64,000 bases of DNA from Pseudoalteromonas rubra (lineage in GTDB: Bacteria > Pseudomonadota > Gammaproteobacteria > Enterobacterales > Alteromonadaceae). Positions 1 to 8,284 of the stretch are shown piece by piece. Numbering within the stretch: position 1 is the stretch's first letter; each line of letters opens with the position of its first letter. Location of the stretch: NCBI RefSeq assembly GCF_000967655.1, contig NZ_JXYA01000038.1:49851-113850 (forward strand), in the 5' to 3' direction. The notes under the pieces are model-generated. The model saw only the letters and a program-made list of their open reading frames with translations. It was not told the origin of the DNA and did not search any database. The translations under genes and the position numbers were made by a program.

Positions 1-743
1 GCGGCGAATTGTCAGGGCGCACTGTAACGCCTACTCGGGGACTGGTAGAACAATTAAGACAAGTCAAAACCGCAGAGGAAATCGACTGCATTCGCCAGGC
101 GGCGCAAATCGCTGACAAGGCACTGGCGGATACTTTGCCCCTTGTGAAAGCAGGAGTCAGTGAGCGCGACCTGGCGCTGGAGCTGGATTATCGCATGCAA
201 AAGCTGGGCTCTGAAGGCGTGTCGTTTGACACTATCCTCCTGTTTGGTGCACGCAGTGCCTTACCGCATGGCAGCCCGTCAACACAAAAGCTCAAGCACG
301 GCGACCTGATCCTGATTGATTTTGGCGCCGTTGTTGATGGTTATCGCTCGGATATGACGCGCACTTACGTTTACGGCACGCCTTGTAACAGGCAGCGCGC
401 CATGTTTGATACCGTACAAACCGCCCAGCAGGCAGCGCTGGCACATGCGTCTTCAGGAGTTGATTGCCAGGTACTCAATACGGCGGCGCACGCGGTACTT
501 CAAAACAGTGAATTTGCCAGGTATGCAGGAGAGGGGCTGGGACATGGTTTAGGCTTGTTTCTGCATGAACAGCCTTTTATCAAACCAGGCGTCGACTATC
601 GCCTTGAAGCGGGCAATGTGATCACCATCGAGCCGGGTATTTATATTCCACAATTTGGTGGTGTGAGACTAGAAGAGGACATCGTCATTACGGCATCAGG
701 CTATGAGTTGTTGACGCATGCACCACAAGATTTTGAGCTGTGA
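1..743 (+). CDS. M24 family metallopeptidase (Xaa-Pro peptidase type), 5' partial
   Basis: This gene enters the window already open: the frame continues through the first bases without a start, so the TTG at position 9 is probably not the real start. The visible part is the whole pita-bread catalytic domain, about 244 residues. All five dimetal ligands are present, numbered from the codon at 9: Asp104 (LIDFGA), Asp115 (SDMTRT), His179 (GLGHGLG), Glu208 (IEPGIY) and Glu222 (RLEED). The family hydrolyses the bond next to proline in dipeptides or at peptide N-termini, in the cytoplasm. The missing N-terminal creatinase-like domain would lie left of the window. An ornithine-cyclodeaminase-family gene follows after 10 bases, suggesting an operon for proline-containing peptide use. 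Dipeptidase versus aminopeptidase cannot be decided here. Confidence 0.9.
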   Translation, partial: GELSGRTVTPTRGLVEQLRQVKTAEEIDCIRQAAQIADKALADTLPLVKAGVSERDLALELDYRMQKLGSEGVSFDTILLFGARSALPHGSPSTQKLKHGDLILIDFGAVVDGYRSDMTRTYVYGTPCNRQRAMFDTVQTAQQAALAHASSGVDCQVLNTAAHAVLQNSEFARYAGEGLGHGLGLFLHEQPFIKPGVDYRLEAGNVITIEPGIYIPQFGGVRLEEDIVITASGYELLTHAPQDFEL

Positions 744-753
744 GGGAAACAAG

Positions 754-1707
754 ATGAAAGTAATAGACCGAGAGCAGGTGCGCCAGGCACTGACTTTTCC
801 TGCTTTGATTGCGGCGCTACAGCGCGGATTTGCAAGCGAACACGCAATGCCCAGGCGCAGCGTGTTCGAGCTGGATACACAGGCTACGAATCACGACGCT
901 TTTGCCGTGCTGCCCGCCTGGAATGACTCTGTGATTGGGGTCAAAGCCTTTACTTATTTTCCTGACAATGAAGCACAGGGTAAAGCCAGTTTATATTCAA
1001 AAATCATGTTGTTTGGCCGCGAACATGGTGAGCCTCTGGCGCTGGTGGATGGCACACAGGTGACATTATGGCGTACGGCCGCGGTTTCGGCACTCGCGGC
1101 GTCTTATTTGGCTAGGGAAGATGCCAGCCACTTAGTCATGTTCGGGTCGGGCAATCTGGCACCTTATATGGTGCGCGCGCATCTTGCGGTAAGAAATTAC
1201 GACAAGGTGACACTGGTTGCCAGAAACCCGGACAAAGTGGCTACGCTTAGGGCGCTGCTGGTTCAGGAATATCCAAAGGTGAGGTTCGAATTAGGTCAAA
1301 GTCAGGCCGCATTAATCGCCTCTGCGGATGTTATCTGCACAGCGACGGGCAGCCACAGCCCCCTGTTTGATGGGCGCTGGTTGAGCGAGGGCACACACAT
1401 CGACGCAATTGGCAATCACCATAAAATGGCCCGGGAGCTCGATACAGCAACAATACTTGCCAGTCGGGTCTTCGTTGATAGCAAGACCAATGTACTTAAT
1501 GAAGCGGGAGAGTTACTCATTCCCATCTCTGAAGGGGTGTTCAGTGCAGATCAAGTGGAAGCTGAATTGGCTGATATGGCCAGAAAAAACCACTCATTGC
1601 GCACGCATTGCAGCGACATCACACTGTTTAAATCCGTTGGCACAGCATTGAGCGATCTACTGGCGGCCAAACTGGTGCTGGAGCAGGTCGAGTGTGGAAA
1701 TTTGTAA
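754..1707 (+). CDS. Ornithine cyclodeaminase / mu-crystallin family dehydrogenase
   Basis: The product is an NAD(P)-dependent enzyme of 317 residues, the usual length for this family. I chose the ATG at 754 because a GAGGGA ribosome site sits about six bases upstream; the in-frame ATG at 718 lies inside the preceding peptidase gene. A Rossmann nucleotide-binding turn is visible (FGSGNLAPYM, about residues 129-138). Members include ornithine cyclodeaminase, alanine dehydrogenase, delta1-pyrroline-2-carboxylate reductase and lysine or ketimine reductases, and the substrate cannot be read from sequence alone. The preceding Xaa-Pro-type peptidase suggests proline or cyclic-imine metabolism, but that is inference from context. 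Confidence 0.88.
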   Translation: MKVIDREQVRQALTFPALIAALQRGFASEHAMPRRSVFELDTQATNHDAFAVLPAWNDSVIGVKAFTYFPDNEAQGKASLYSKIMLFGREHGEPLALVDGTQVTLWRTAAVSALAASYLAREDASHLVMFGSGNLAPYMVRAHLAVRNYDKVTLVARNPDKVATLRALLVQEYPKVRFELGQSQAALIASADVICTATGSHSPLFDGRWLSEGTHIDAIGNHHKMARELDTATILASRVFVDSKTNVLNEAGELLIPISEGVFSADQVEAELADMARKNHSLRTHCSDITLFKSVGTALSDLLAAKLVLEQVECGNL

Positions 1708-1730
1708 GGAAAAACAAACAGCGCTGCCGC

Positions 1731-1940
1731 ATGTGCCCAGTCATTGATCTGGTGTTAGTCAGGGATCGACGCTTGCTTAACCCGCTGGTGTGTCATCAGG
1801 CACATATGCTGGTGACGTATCGATATACAGGCGTGCTTGCCAGTGATACTCTGCTTTACGACCCGGCTTTGTTTGAGCGATTTCATTCGGGAAAGGTGTG
1901 TCAGGTATTAGCCGATGACCATGGCATAGTGCGCACTTAA
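1731..1940 (+). CDS. Small hypothetical protein
   Basis: This is a short open frame of about 69 residues starting at ATG 1731, or 82 residues from a GTG at 1692 inside the preceding gene. It follows the cyclodeaminase-family gene on the same strand. The AAGGA at 1706-1710 lies about 20 bases from the ATG, too far to be a good ribosome site. I recognise no domain. It could be a coupled small gene or a chance frame. Confidence 0.3.
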   Translation: MCPVIDLVLVRDRRLLNPLVCHQAHMLVTYRYTGVLASDTLLYDPALFERFHSGKVCQVLADDHGIVRT

Positions 1941-2026
1941 CATTTTCAAACACTCTCTCACTGAAAGGCACGGGGAGACTTTATACACTTAACCCGAATA
2001 AAACAAATACTGTCAGGGTAAATCGT

Positions 2027-2440
2027 ATGAAAAACTGGATTGCATTCTCTTTGGTCGCCATTTTTGCAAGTGGCTGCGCACATCACAATAACGTTCGTCC
2101 TTCTGCCGATGGCAAGCACTATGTGAACTTAACCGCAGAAACCAGAGAGGCAGCAGGTAAGGAAGCACTGGAGCAGGCCAACCATTATTGCGACAAACAA
2201 AATCTTGGTCATGCCTATATTCAAAATGAAACCATTACCTATTTGGGCTCAATGCCTGAGCAGGACTATCTGCAAAAACGTAATATCGCAACGGCAGTGG
2301 AAGCCGCAGGGACCGCGATGTGGATCTTTGGTGAAAATGCCGTTGATGATGTGGGGGCAGCCATGAGCATTGGCGGCGGTATCGCTGAAGACTCAATGGG
2401 CGAACCCTATCAAATTACGTTGGCGTTCAGTTGTAAATAA
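2027..2440 (+). CDS. Small outer-membrane-type lipoprotein
   Basis: The 137-residue product starts with a classical lipoprotein signal: MKNW, a hydrophobic stretch, then the lipobox ASGC with the acylated cysteine at residue 17. The residue after the cysteine is Ala, not Asp, so outer-membrane sorting is expected. The mature part is soluble, contains two further cysteines (CDK near residue 65 and a C-terminal FSCK), and has a glycine-rich stretch near residues 110-125. I do not recognise the family. It stands alone between the cyclodeaminase gene and the binding-protein pair. Confidence 0.75.
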   Translation: MKNWIAFSLVAIFASGCAHHNNVRPSADGKHYVNLTAETREAAGKEALEQANHYCDKQNLGHAYIQNETITYLGSMPEQDYLQKRNIATAVEAAGTAMWIFGENAVDDVGAAMSIGGGIAEDSMGEPYQITLAFSCK

Positions 2441-2470
2441 TCCCCCCAGGTTCAAAGTGGTGCTGCGATA

Positions 2471-2486
2471 AACAGGCATTTGCCTG
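2471..2486 (+). terminator. Weak hairpin after the lipoprotein gene
   Basis: ACAGGC-ATTT-GCCTGT forms a six-base-pair stem 30 bases after the stop. There is no T-tract, so intrinsic termination is uncertain. Confidence 0.3.
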
Positions 2487-2542
2487 TGATATACGCACCC
2501 TTTGCACCTGCCTTTTCTAATATTCCAAGAGCACTAAGGCGA

Positions 2543-2570
2543 TTGTTTTTTAATGTGGTTTGGTTACACT
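2543..2570 (+). promoter_or_regulatory. Candidate sigma-70 promoter for the binding-protein pair
   Basis: TTGTTT (2543-2548) and TACACT (2565-2570) are separated by 16 bases and lie 37 bases upstream of the next start codon. The -35 element is imperfect. Confidence 0.4.
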
Positions 2571-2606
2571 GTTAACAAGTAGGCAGTTACCGGACCAGAC
2601 ACTTGC

Positions 2607-3617
2607 ATGAAGCTTTGGATCGCGCAGTTTGCATTTTTTGTTGTCACGTTAATGCTCTGGCGAGGGTCGGTGTATAGTGCCACCAGTTCACAGGTCCCTA
2701 TCAATATTGCCATTGTCGGCAAGACCAAAAACGACAGCTTTTATCAGCAATCGTACAAAGGGTGCTTGCGCTTTGCTCGCGATTATCCCAACGTTAACTG
2801 TATTTACGATGGTGCCGATGACTATCAGGATGTCAGAACTCAGGTCTTGATCGTCAAAGAGCTACTGCGAAAGGGCATTGATGGTTTACTCATCTCCACT
2901 ACTGACTCTCAGTTCCTGGTTGAGGGCGCGCTAAAACAGGCGGCTAAAAAAGCCATTCCGGTTATCACGTTTGACTCGGATCTGCTCCCGGAACATAAGG
3001 CCTATCGACTCACTTACGTCGGCACCAATAATTTTGACTTTGGAATGGCGCTCGGCGAAGAAGCAAAACGCTTTAAATCCGGCGAAAAGCAGTTTATTTG
3101 TCTGCAATCCGGGCATCAGACAACCCCAAACCTGAACCAACGCATTGCAGGGGTGCGCCACGCACTGTCTGGGCAAAGTGAAAAAAGGCTGTCGGGTGAA
3201 AATGGCTGGGTTGAACATTATCGTTGTCCGCTCTATACACTGGGCAGACGCTCGGATGCATTGGATCAACTTGTTACTATGATGAAGTATCCCGATCCCC
3301 CCGTCTTTGTTGCTGTTGCCGGGTTTGCTCAGTTTAATCCTGACTATATTAATCGCATGTCTCAGTTTAAATCTCAGATAGCCAGGCAGCAAAGGGTGAT
3401 CATTTCAGCCGATACCGAGAATAGTCAGCTCAAGGCACTACAAAGGGGATTGTCTGTAACGAATATCGGGCAAAAGCCCTTTGAAATGGGGCGTCTGGGG
3501 ACGGAGCTCTTGCATCAATTTATCACCCGACATATCAAGCCGGCACAGTCTCATTATTATCTGGATTACCATTATTGTAATAAAGGTAATGTTGAAACTT
3601 GCACGACCAATCATTGA
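2607..3617 (+). CDS. Periplasmic sugar-binding-like protein (Peripla_BP_4 / TorT-like)
   Basis: The 336-residue product has a signal peptide (MKLW start, hydrophobic core, cleavage near VYSA). The fold reads as a type I periplasmic binding protein: an N-terminal strand INIAIVGKTKND, then an IDGLLISTTDSQF segment and IPVITFDSDL, as in ribose-type and TorT-type proteins. Such proteins deliver a ligand to an ABC permease, or present it to a membrane sensor kinase as TorT does for TorS. No ABC permease, ATPase or sensor kinase lies beside it. A second binding protein of another fold follows 61 bases downstream, so the pair may feed a partner elsewhere. The ligand is unknown. The ATG has no strong ribosome site, but the signal peptide supports this start. 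Confidence 0.75.
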   Translation: MKLWIAQFAFFVVTLMLWRGSVYSATSSQVPINIAIVGKTKNDSFYQQSYKGCLRFARDYPNVNCIYDGADDYQDVRTQVLIVKELLRKGIDGLLISTTDSQFLVEGALKQAAKKAIPVITFDSDLLPEHKAYRLTYVGTNNFDFGMALGEEAKRFKSGEKQFICLQSGHQTTPNLNQRIAGVRHALSGQSEKRLSGENGWVEHYRCPLYTLGRRSDALDQLVTMMKYPDPPVFVAVAGFAQFNPDYINRMSQFKSQIARQQRVIISADTENSQLKALQRGLSVTNIGQKPFEMGRLGTELLHQFITRHIKPAQSHYYLDYHYCNKGNVETCTTNH

Positions 3618-3678
3618 TATTTGCTCCATCAGTACTAAAATAATCGAATAAACATCACCTTAAAAGCTCGGTTGGCCG

Positions 3679-4443
3679 ATGAAGAAGTACCTGTTATTGT
3701 TGCTTTTGCTGTGCAACAAGGCGTCCGCTGGGCCGCTGCAGTTTGTATCAATTAACTATCTGATTGAACAGGAAGTCGGTCGTCTGGTTTTGCCCCAGGT
3801 ATACCGCAAACTCAATGTATCTATCGTGATCACGCCTTACCCAGGAAAACGGGCGCAGCAGCTGGTGCGCAGCGGCAAAAGGCATGGCGAAATAATGCGG
3901 ATCTTCAGCTATGGTGAAGAAAATCCACATACCATTCGTGTTCCGACACCTTATTACACCCTGGAGACCATGGCGTTCGTGCGCAGCGATGCGCAACTGG
4001 ATATTCACAGCGAGCAAGATCTAAGCAATTACAGAATTGCAAAAGTACGCGGCGTAAAACATACCAATAACATTACTAAGGGCATGCCTGAGGTGGAGGA
4101 TACGGATACCACCATACAGGCGTTAAATCTGGTGTCTAAGGGGCTGGCCGACGTTGCGTTGACTAATCGGATTGACGGTCTGGTCATGCTAGCGCAGGCA
4201 GGAATCGAGAATGTTGTCCCTCACCAGCGCAGCTTTCGTGTACTGGCGCTTTACCACTATATCCACAAAGATCAGCAACACTGGGTTGATAAAGTTGATG
4301 GGGTGTTGCGCCGCATGATGCAAAGTGGCGAGCTGGCGGCGCTGATAAAAAAAGCAGAAAACCAAGTGATTTCAGAACACTGTCGGCAGAGCACGGTGGC
4401 AAGCGAACTATGCCGACGTCACCTCAATCAGGAGGAAGACTGA
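3679..4443 (+). CDS. Extracellular solute-binding protein, family 3-like
   Basis: The 254-residue product has a short, very leucine-rich signal peptide (cleavage near KASA). The mature part resembles a type II (family 3, amino-acid type) periplasmic binding domain: PYPGKRAQQLVRSGKRHGEI, then PTPYYTLETMAFVRSD, then DTTIQALNLVSKGLADVALTNR. Stand-alone proteins of this kind are common in marine gammaproteobacteria and often have no cognate transporter. It is probably co-transcribed with the upstream TorT-like gene. Its 3' end overlaps the convergent membrane-protein gene by 16 bases. Confidence 0.75.
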   Translation: MKKYLLLLLLLCNKASAGPLQFVSINYLIEQEVGRLVLPQVYRKLNVSIVITPYPGKRAQQLVRSGKRHGEIMRIFSYGEENPHTIRVPTPYYTLETMAFVRSDAQLDIHSEQDLSNYRIAKVRGVKHTNNITKGMPEVEDTDTTIQALNLVSKGLADVALTNRIDGLVMLAQAGIENVVPHQRSFRVLALYHYIHKDQQHWVDKVDGVLRRMMQSGELAALIKKAENQVISEHCRQSTVASELCRRHLNQEED

Positions 4444-5132
4444 GCTGCGCGATTAGCGCGCCACTGGCGTATCTTATTGCCAAAGCTGAGTTTAAAGCCC
4501 CAGTAAACGATAACCAGTAAGATAAACAGTTCAGGTAGTGCCAGCAAGCCCGAGTCTATCAGAGATTGTGGTAATACTTTTGCAGCACCTTGTGACAAGA
4601 ATGAGCCTACCGATATAAACAAAGCAAAAGTCATTCTCCATAAATGGCGGAACAGTCGCGGTTTTGGGTTAAGCCTGCCCGCATACACCAGACGTACGTC
4701 GCCAAGAAAAGATAAGCCAGCGAGTAAAACAAAAAAGTAGTAATCATAAGCGCTTATGCCGTGTTTTATCTCAGCCTGGCTGGTTCCGGCCTGGCCGCTG
4801 AAGTAAAGGCAGGCAAGGATTATCAACAGCGAAAACACGGGTAATGTGTAATCAAACTTTCCCCGGGTGTTAGGCGCAGCCTTTACTGCCAGCCACGCGC
4901 TAAGCACCAGATAAGTGGTAAAGATACCCGCGATGGCGGTGATTATCATGGGCTGAAATAGTGCGATCAAAGTGCCGCTGATAGCCATGATAAGCATAGT
5001 ATAAACAAACCAGGTGCCAGCCGAGGCATGTAAAGATTTACCTTTTGCAACGGTTAAGGCAATCACGCCTGCAATGATGGCAAGGGTGCCTGTGATTATA
5101 TGCGCTAGCATAGTCATTGTGATCTGTTCCAT
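4428..5132 (-). CDS. Integral membrane protein, DUF2306-like
   Basis: I chose the ATG at 5132 because AGGAAG lies about eight bases upstream on the minus strand; an upstream in-frame start at 5186 would add 18 polar residues. The 234-residue product has about seven hydrophobic segments. It carries the HASAGTWFVY region after the first helix, which resembles DUF2306-type membrane proteins whose histidine-containing loop may bind haem. That family match is tentative. The gene diverges from a membrane AraC regulator starting at 5263, a common arrangement of regulator and target. Confidence 0.65.
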   Translation of the reverse strand: MEQITMTMLAHIITGTLAIIAGVIALTVAKGKSLHASAGTWFVYTMLIMAISGTLIALFQPMIITAIAGIFTTYLVLSAWLAVKAAPNTRGKFDYTLPVFSLLIILACLYFSGQAGTSQAEIKHGISAYDYYFFVLLAGLSFLGDVRLVYAGRLNPKPRLFRHLWRMTFALFISVGSFLSQGAAKVLPQSLIDSGLLALPELFILLVIVYWGFKLSFGNKIRQWRANRAAQSSS

Positions 5133-5262
5133 CTTATTCTTCCTGTTTATTGCGATGTGGTTGTGTTGCACTTTATACTGACCCACAAAGCCTGTCGTCC
5201 AATACTACAGGTCAGGACACTTTAAATAATTATAAGTATAAATATCATAAGGTTGATAAGTT

Positions 5263-6453
5263 TTGTTTGACGCTGAATGGACGTTTGTCTATACCTTTTT
5301 ACTCGGTGCACTGGGCCTGGCATTGACTATTCTGATTGGCAGAGCGAGGCGCTGGCACTGTTACCGTGCTCTGGCATTGTTTCTTACTGCTCTGTTTGTG
5401 ATTTTGGCCGGCCCGCTTATCTTTGCGCAACTTCCAACCGCCCGATATGTCTATATCGCGGCGATTGTGCCTGCCTGGCTGTTGCTGTTTCCCTGCTTTT
5501 ATCTGTATACGCGAGGCTTAACATCAGCGCGCCCCTGGCGATTTACTCGTAAGAGTGTTTGGCATATTGTCCCAGCTATTATGTCGTGCGTATTGTCAGT
5601 GAGCTTGTTGAGTCTGCCTGAATCGGATTTACAGGATATTTTTTTCGCAGAGGGAGACGTTGCACTGGCAACTGAGGCACGTCTCACTGTCAGGCTGATC
5701 ATCGCAGTGATGCTGTTCTGGCCGGTGCAGAGCCTGTTTTATGTCATAAAAACCTGGCGCAACTTACTGTCCTACCGACGTCAGCTGCACGCTGTGTTTG
5801 CCAGCACAACAGAGCGAGAGCTGGGCTGGCTGGGGGTTGTATTGCTGCTAATGCTGTTTACCTGGGGCTGGCTGGCGCTCACGTTGCTTCAGGACTTAAG
5901 CTCTCACCCTACCTTATTGCGTGAAGGCGGCGTTGCGATTTTGACTGCTGTGACCGTCTGGCTGCTACTCTACTGGTCGTTAAGACAAAAACCCGGATTT
6001 GATAAAATTTATCATCTCACGGAGCTGCCAGCAGTGACAGACATTGTGACTGGTGCAGAGAAAGAAGAAAACGCGCTGACCAAGTATCGCCATTCTGCCT
6101 TGAGTGATGAGCAGGCAAGCCGGATCGCAAGTAAAATTCATACGGCTGTGGTAACTGAGCAGCTTTATCTGGAGCCGGACCTGACCTTGTACAAGCTGGC
6201 GGACTATCTGAAAGTGTCGGCAAACTATGTATCTCAAACCCTGAACCAGACATTAGGTCAGTCTTTTTTTGATTATGTAAACAAAGCCCGGATTGATGCT
6301 GCTGCAGAGCTGTTAGTTGCAGGTGACAAAACCGTTTTGGATATCGCGATGGCAGTGGGTTTTAATGCACGGTCTTCCTTTTATAAGGCATTTAAAACCC
6401 ATACAGGAATGACACCGGGGGAATACAAGAAAAAGCAGCATGCTACCCGCTAG
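5263..6453 (+). CDS. Membrane-bound AraC-family transcriptional regulator
   Basis: The 396-residue product has about six or seven transmembrane helices in residues 1-250 and a C-terminal AraC double helix-turn-helix of about 100 residues ending PGEYKKKQ. The second HTH (DIAMAVGFNARSSFYKAFK) is well conserved. The start is a TTG with AAGG about ten bases upstream; no ATG in this frame precedes the first helix. Such proteins sense a signal in the membrane and regulate neighbouring genes. The divergent DUF2306-like gene is the obvious candidate target. A 5'-shortened relative lies at 45314-46009. Confidence 0.85.
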   Translation: MFDAEWTFVYTFLLGALGLALTILIGRARRWHCYRALALFLTALFVILAGPLIFAQLPTARYVYIAAIVPAWLLLFPCFYLYTRGLTSARPWRFTRKSVWHIVPAIMSCVLSVSLLSLPESDLQDIFFAEGDVALATEARLTVRLIIAVMLFWPVQSLFYVIKTWRNLLSYRRQLHAVFASTTERELGWLGVVLLLMLFTWGWLALTLLQDLSSHPTLLREGGVAILTAVTVWLLLYWSLRQKPGFDKIYHLTELPAVTDIVTGAEKEENALTKYRHSALSDEQASRIASKIHTAVVTEQLYLEPDLTLYKLADYLKVSANYVSQTLNQTLGQSFFDYVNKARIDAAAELLVAGDKTVLDIAMAVGFNARSSFYKAFKTHTGMTPGEYKKKQHATR

Positions 6454-6637
6454 GTATGTCTGTGGATGAAATGTGTCAATTTTTTAACCTCTCTGGGGCT
6501 GCATAGCCAATGTGTGGCGGGACTAGCTGACGATATCAGATGACCTCGGCGCCTTAATTCGACGCAGAGGTACTGAAGTCTCAGAGATATGTATTTGATC
6601 ACCGCTCCAAGCGCTTCTTCAGGTACGGAGGATCGCA

Positions 6638-8137
6638 TTACTTTTTCAGCAGTAAATCAGGTAATGGCACTATGATCTCGTGCTTAACCACAGGTTCACC
6701 AGCCAGGAACTGTTTAATGGCTTGCGTGACTTCTGGCGAGCGCATAAACAAGTTGTGCCCAGCATTTTTAACTATTACCTGCGTTACATTACTAAAACTC
6801 TTGACGGCTTCTCGCTGACTTTGCGGGTAAGTGCGACCGTCCAGTGAGCCTGACAGCACTAAAGTTGGCACTTTAGATACCGGGGCTTGACGAAATGTAT
6901 CACCCAAATCGAGTTCGCTAATCACGCCCTGAAGGTGTGGCATCGGAAAGTTCAAATAGTTGCCGAGCAGGGCGGTGCGGCTTTGCTGGTTAACTTGTGC
7001 CAGCCTTTGCTGTGAAATACCGGAGGCGATGTCCATGGCAAGTGGCATAAGCCTGAAGCTAATTTGGTTATCGCTGAAATAGCCCGTGTTTGCGACTTGC
7101 TGAAGCGGCTCGATAATCCCCGTATCCAAAGCCCGGTAAAGTGCCAACAGGCGTTTAAGGCCCCTATGCGGGTCGGCAATCATACCAGATGCCAGGCGTT
7201 GCATGTGCCAGCGCTGAAAAAGAAAATCGGTTTTTTGTCCTGCTTTATCAGAGATTTGTATCGTGATCGGCGATATTTCAAGGCGTTTGTGTACGCGCCG
7301 GATCAACCCGATAATATCAGGGTAGTGCGCTTTTGCCTCGGGCTGAGTGTTAATGGCTTGCTGGATGCGAGCAAAGTAGGCATTTGCCTGAGCTGGCAGC
7401 TTAACGGTCTGCTCCAATCCCTCCACGCTTGCCAAAACCAGTCTGTCCAGATTGTCAGGCATCACTTTGGTTGCAGCCAGTGCCAGATGAGTGCCATAAC
7501 TGATCCCCCAGAGAGTCAGCTTGTTGGCTTTGAGGTGGCGCCTTAGGTCATCCAGATCTTCTGCACTTTGTTCTGTTGTATATCCCTTAATATCAATGTT
7601 TTGTGCATGCCAAAATTTGACGCACTGGACAGCTGCGCGCTGATACAGACGCGAAACCTGCAGATCGGTTTGCGGCTTGTTTGTGCGAGTGTCAATATCA
7701 GAATGGCAGACGGGCAGGTCATCTGATTTGCCTGTACCGCGCTGATCCAGGGCAATCACATCACCAAACTCGCGCAGAGCCATAAAAAGAGGAAAGCGAA
7801 AATTGGCATATTCGGCTGTTTTAATACCTGAGCCGCCCGGACCACCCGCTAAGTAGATAATCGGGCTGCCAGGGCGCTCGGTTGTGGCAGGAAATCGTAC
7901 ATAGTGGACTCGAATAGTGCGGCTGTTTGCCTGAGTCCGGTTTTCCGGGACCGTGATAAATCCGGCAAAGGCGGCTACTTGTTGGTCGTCCTGGGTCTTA
8001 AATGTAATGGCCGTTTCATTATCGTAACCAGGCTGGGGTTGGTTCTGCCCAATTGCGCTGAAGGCTAGAATTGAACAAAGCAACAGTATTAGGGATGGCA
8101 TATAGTTTACAAGCGCAGGGTATCGGGTCTCTTTCAT
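6638..8137 (-). CDS. Secreted alpha/beta hydrolase, TAP-like (tripeptidyl aminopeptidase type)
   Basis: The 499-residue product has an N-terminal hydrophobic signal ending near AFSAIG and is probably periplasmic. The triad is visible: nucleophile Ser213 in GISYGT, an acid in SGSLDGRTYP and His in NAGHNLF near the C-terminus. GGPGGSG about residues 98-104 is the oxyanion region and DQRGTGKS follows, as in prolyl iminopeptidase and TAP-like hydrolases. The C-terminal part matches the TAP-like domain. It probably trims peptides from their N-terminus, but esterase activity is possible. It is transcribed divergently from the LytTR membrane protein across a 147-base gap. Confidence 0.82.
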   Translation of the reverse strand: MKETRYPALVNYMPSLILLLCSILAFSAIGQNQPQPGYDNETAITFKTQDDQQVAAFAGFITVPENRTQANSRTIRVHYVRFPATTERPGSPIIYLAGGPGGSGIKTAEYANFRFPLFMALREFGDVIALDQRGTGKSDDLPVCHSDIDTRTNKPQTDLQVSRLYQRAAVQCVKFWHAQNIDIKGYTTEQSAEDLDDLRRHLKANKLTLWGISYGTHLALAATKVMPDNLDRLVLASVEGLEQTVKLPAQANAYFARIQQAINTQPEAKAHYPDIIGLIRRVHKRLEISPITIQISDKAGQKTDFLFQRWHMQRLASGMIADPHRGLKRLLALYRALDTGIIEPLQQVANTGYFSDNQISFRLMPLAMDIASGISQQRLAQVNQQSRTALLGNYLNFPMPHLQGVISELDLGDTFRQAPVSKVPTLVLSGSLDGRTYPQSQREAVKSFSNVTQVIVKNAGHNLFMRSPEVTQAIKQFLAGEPVVKHEIIVPLPDLLLKK

Positions 8138-8284
8138 CGTGATGCTCTCGTTTAGTTATGATGCGCCCAGTTAACCTTGTTCGATTCGAGTTATCATGTG
8201 ATATTCTATCGAATGCATTGATTTTCATAATAATATCGATAAACGGTTGAATTCGGCGGACCAAAGGTCGCTGTAGGAGAGAGT

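Noticed and set aside
3438..3629. Minus-strand frame over the end of the TorT-like gene
   Set aside because: It is antisense to a well-supported gene with clear protein features.
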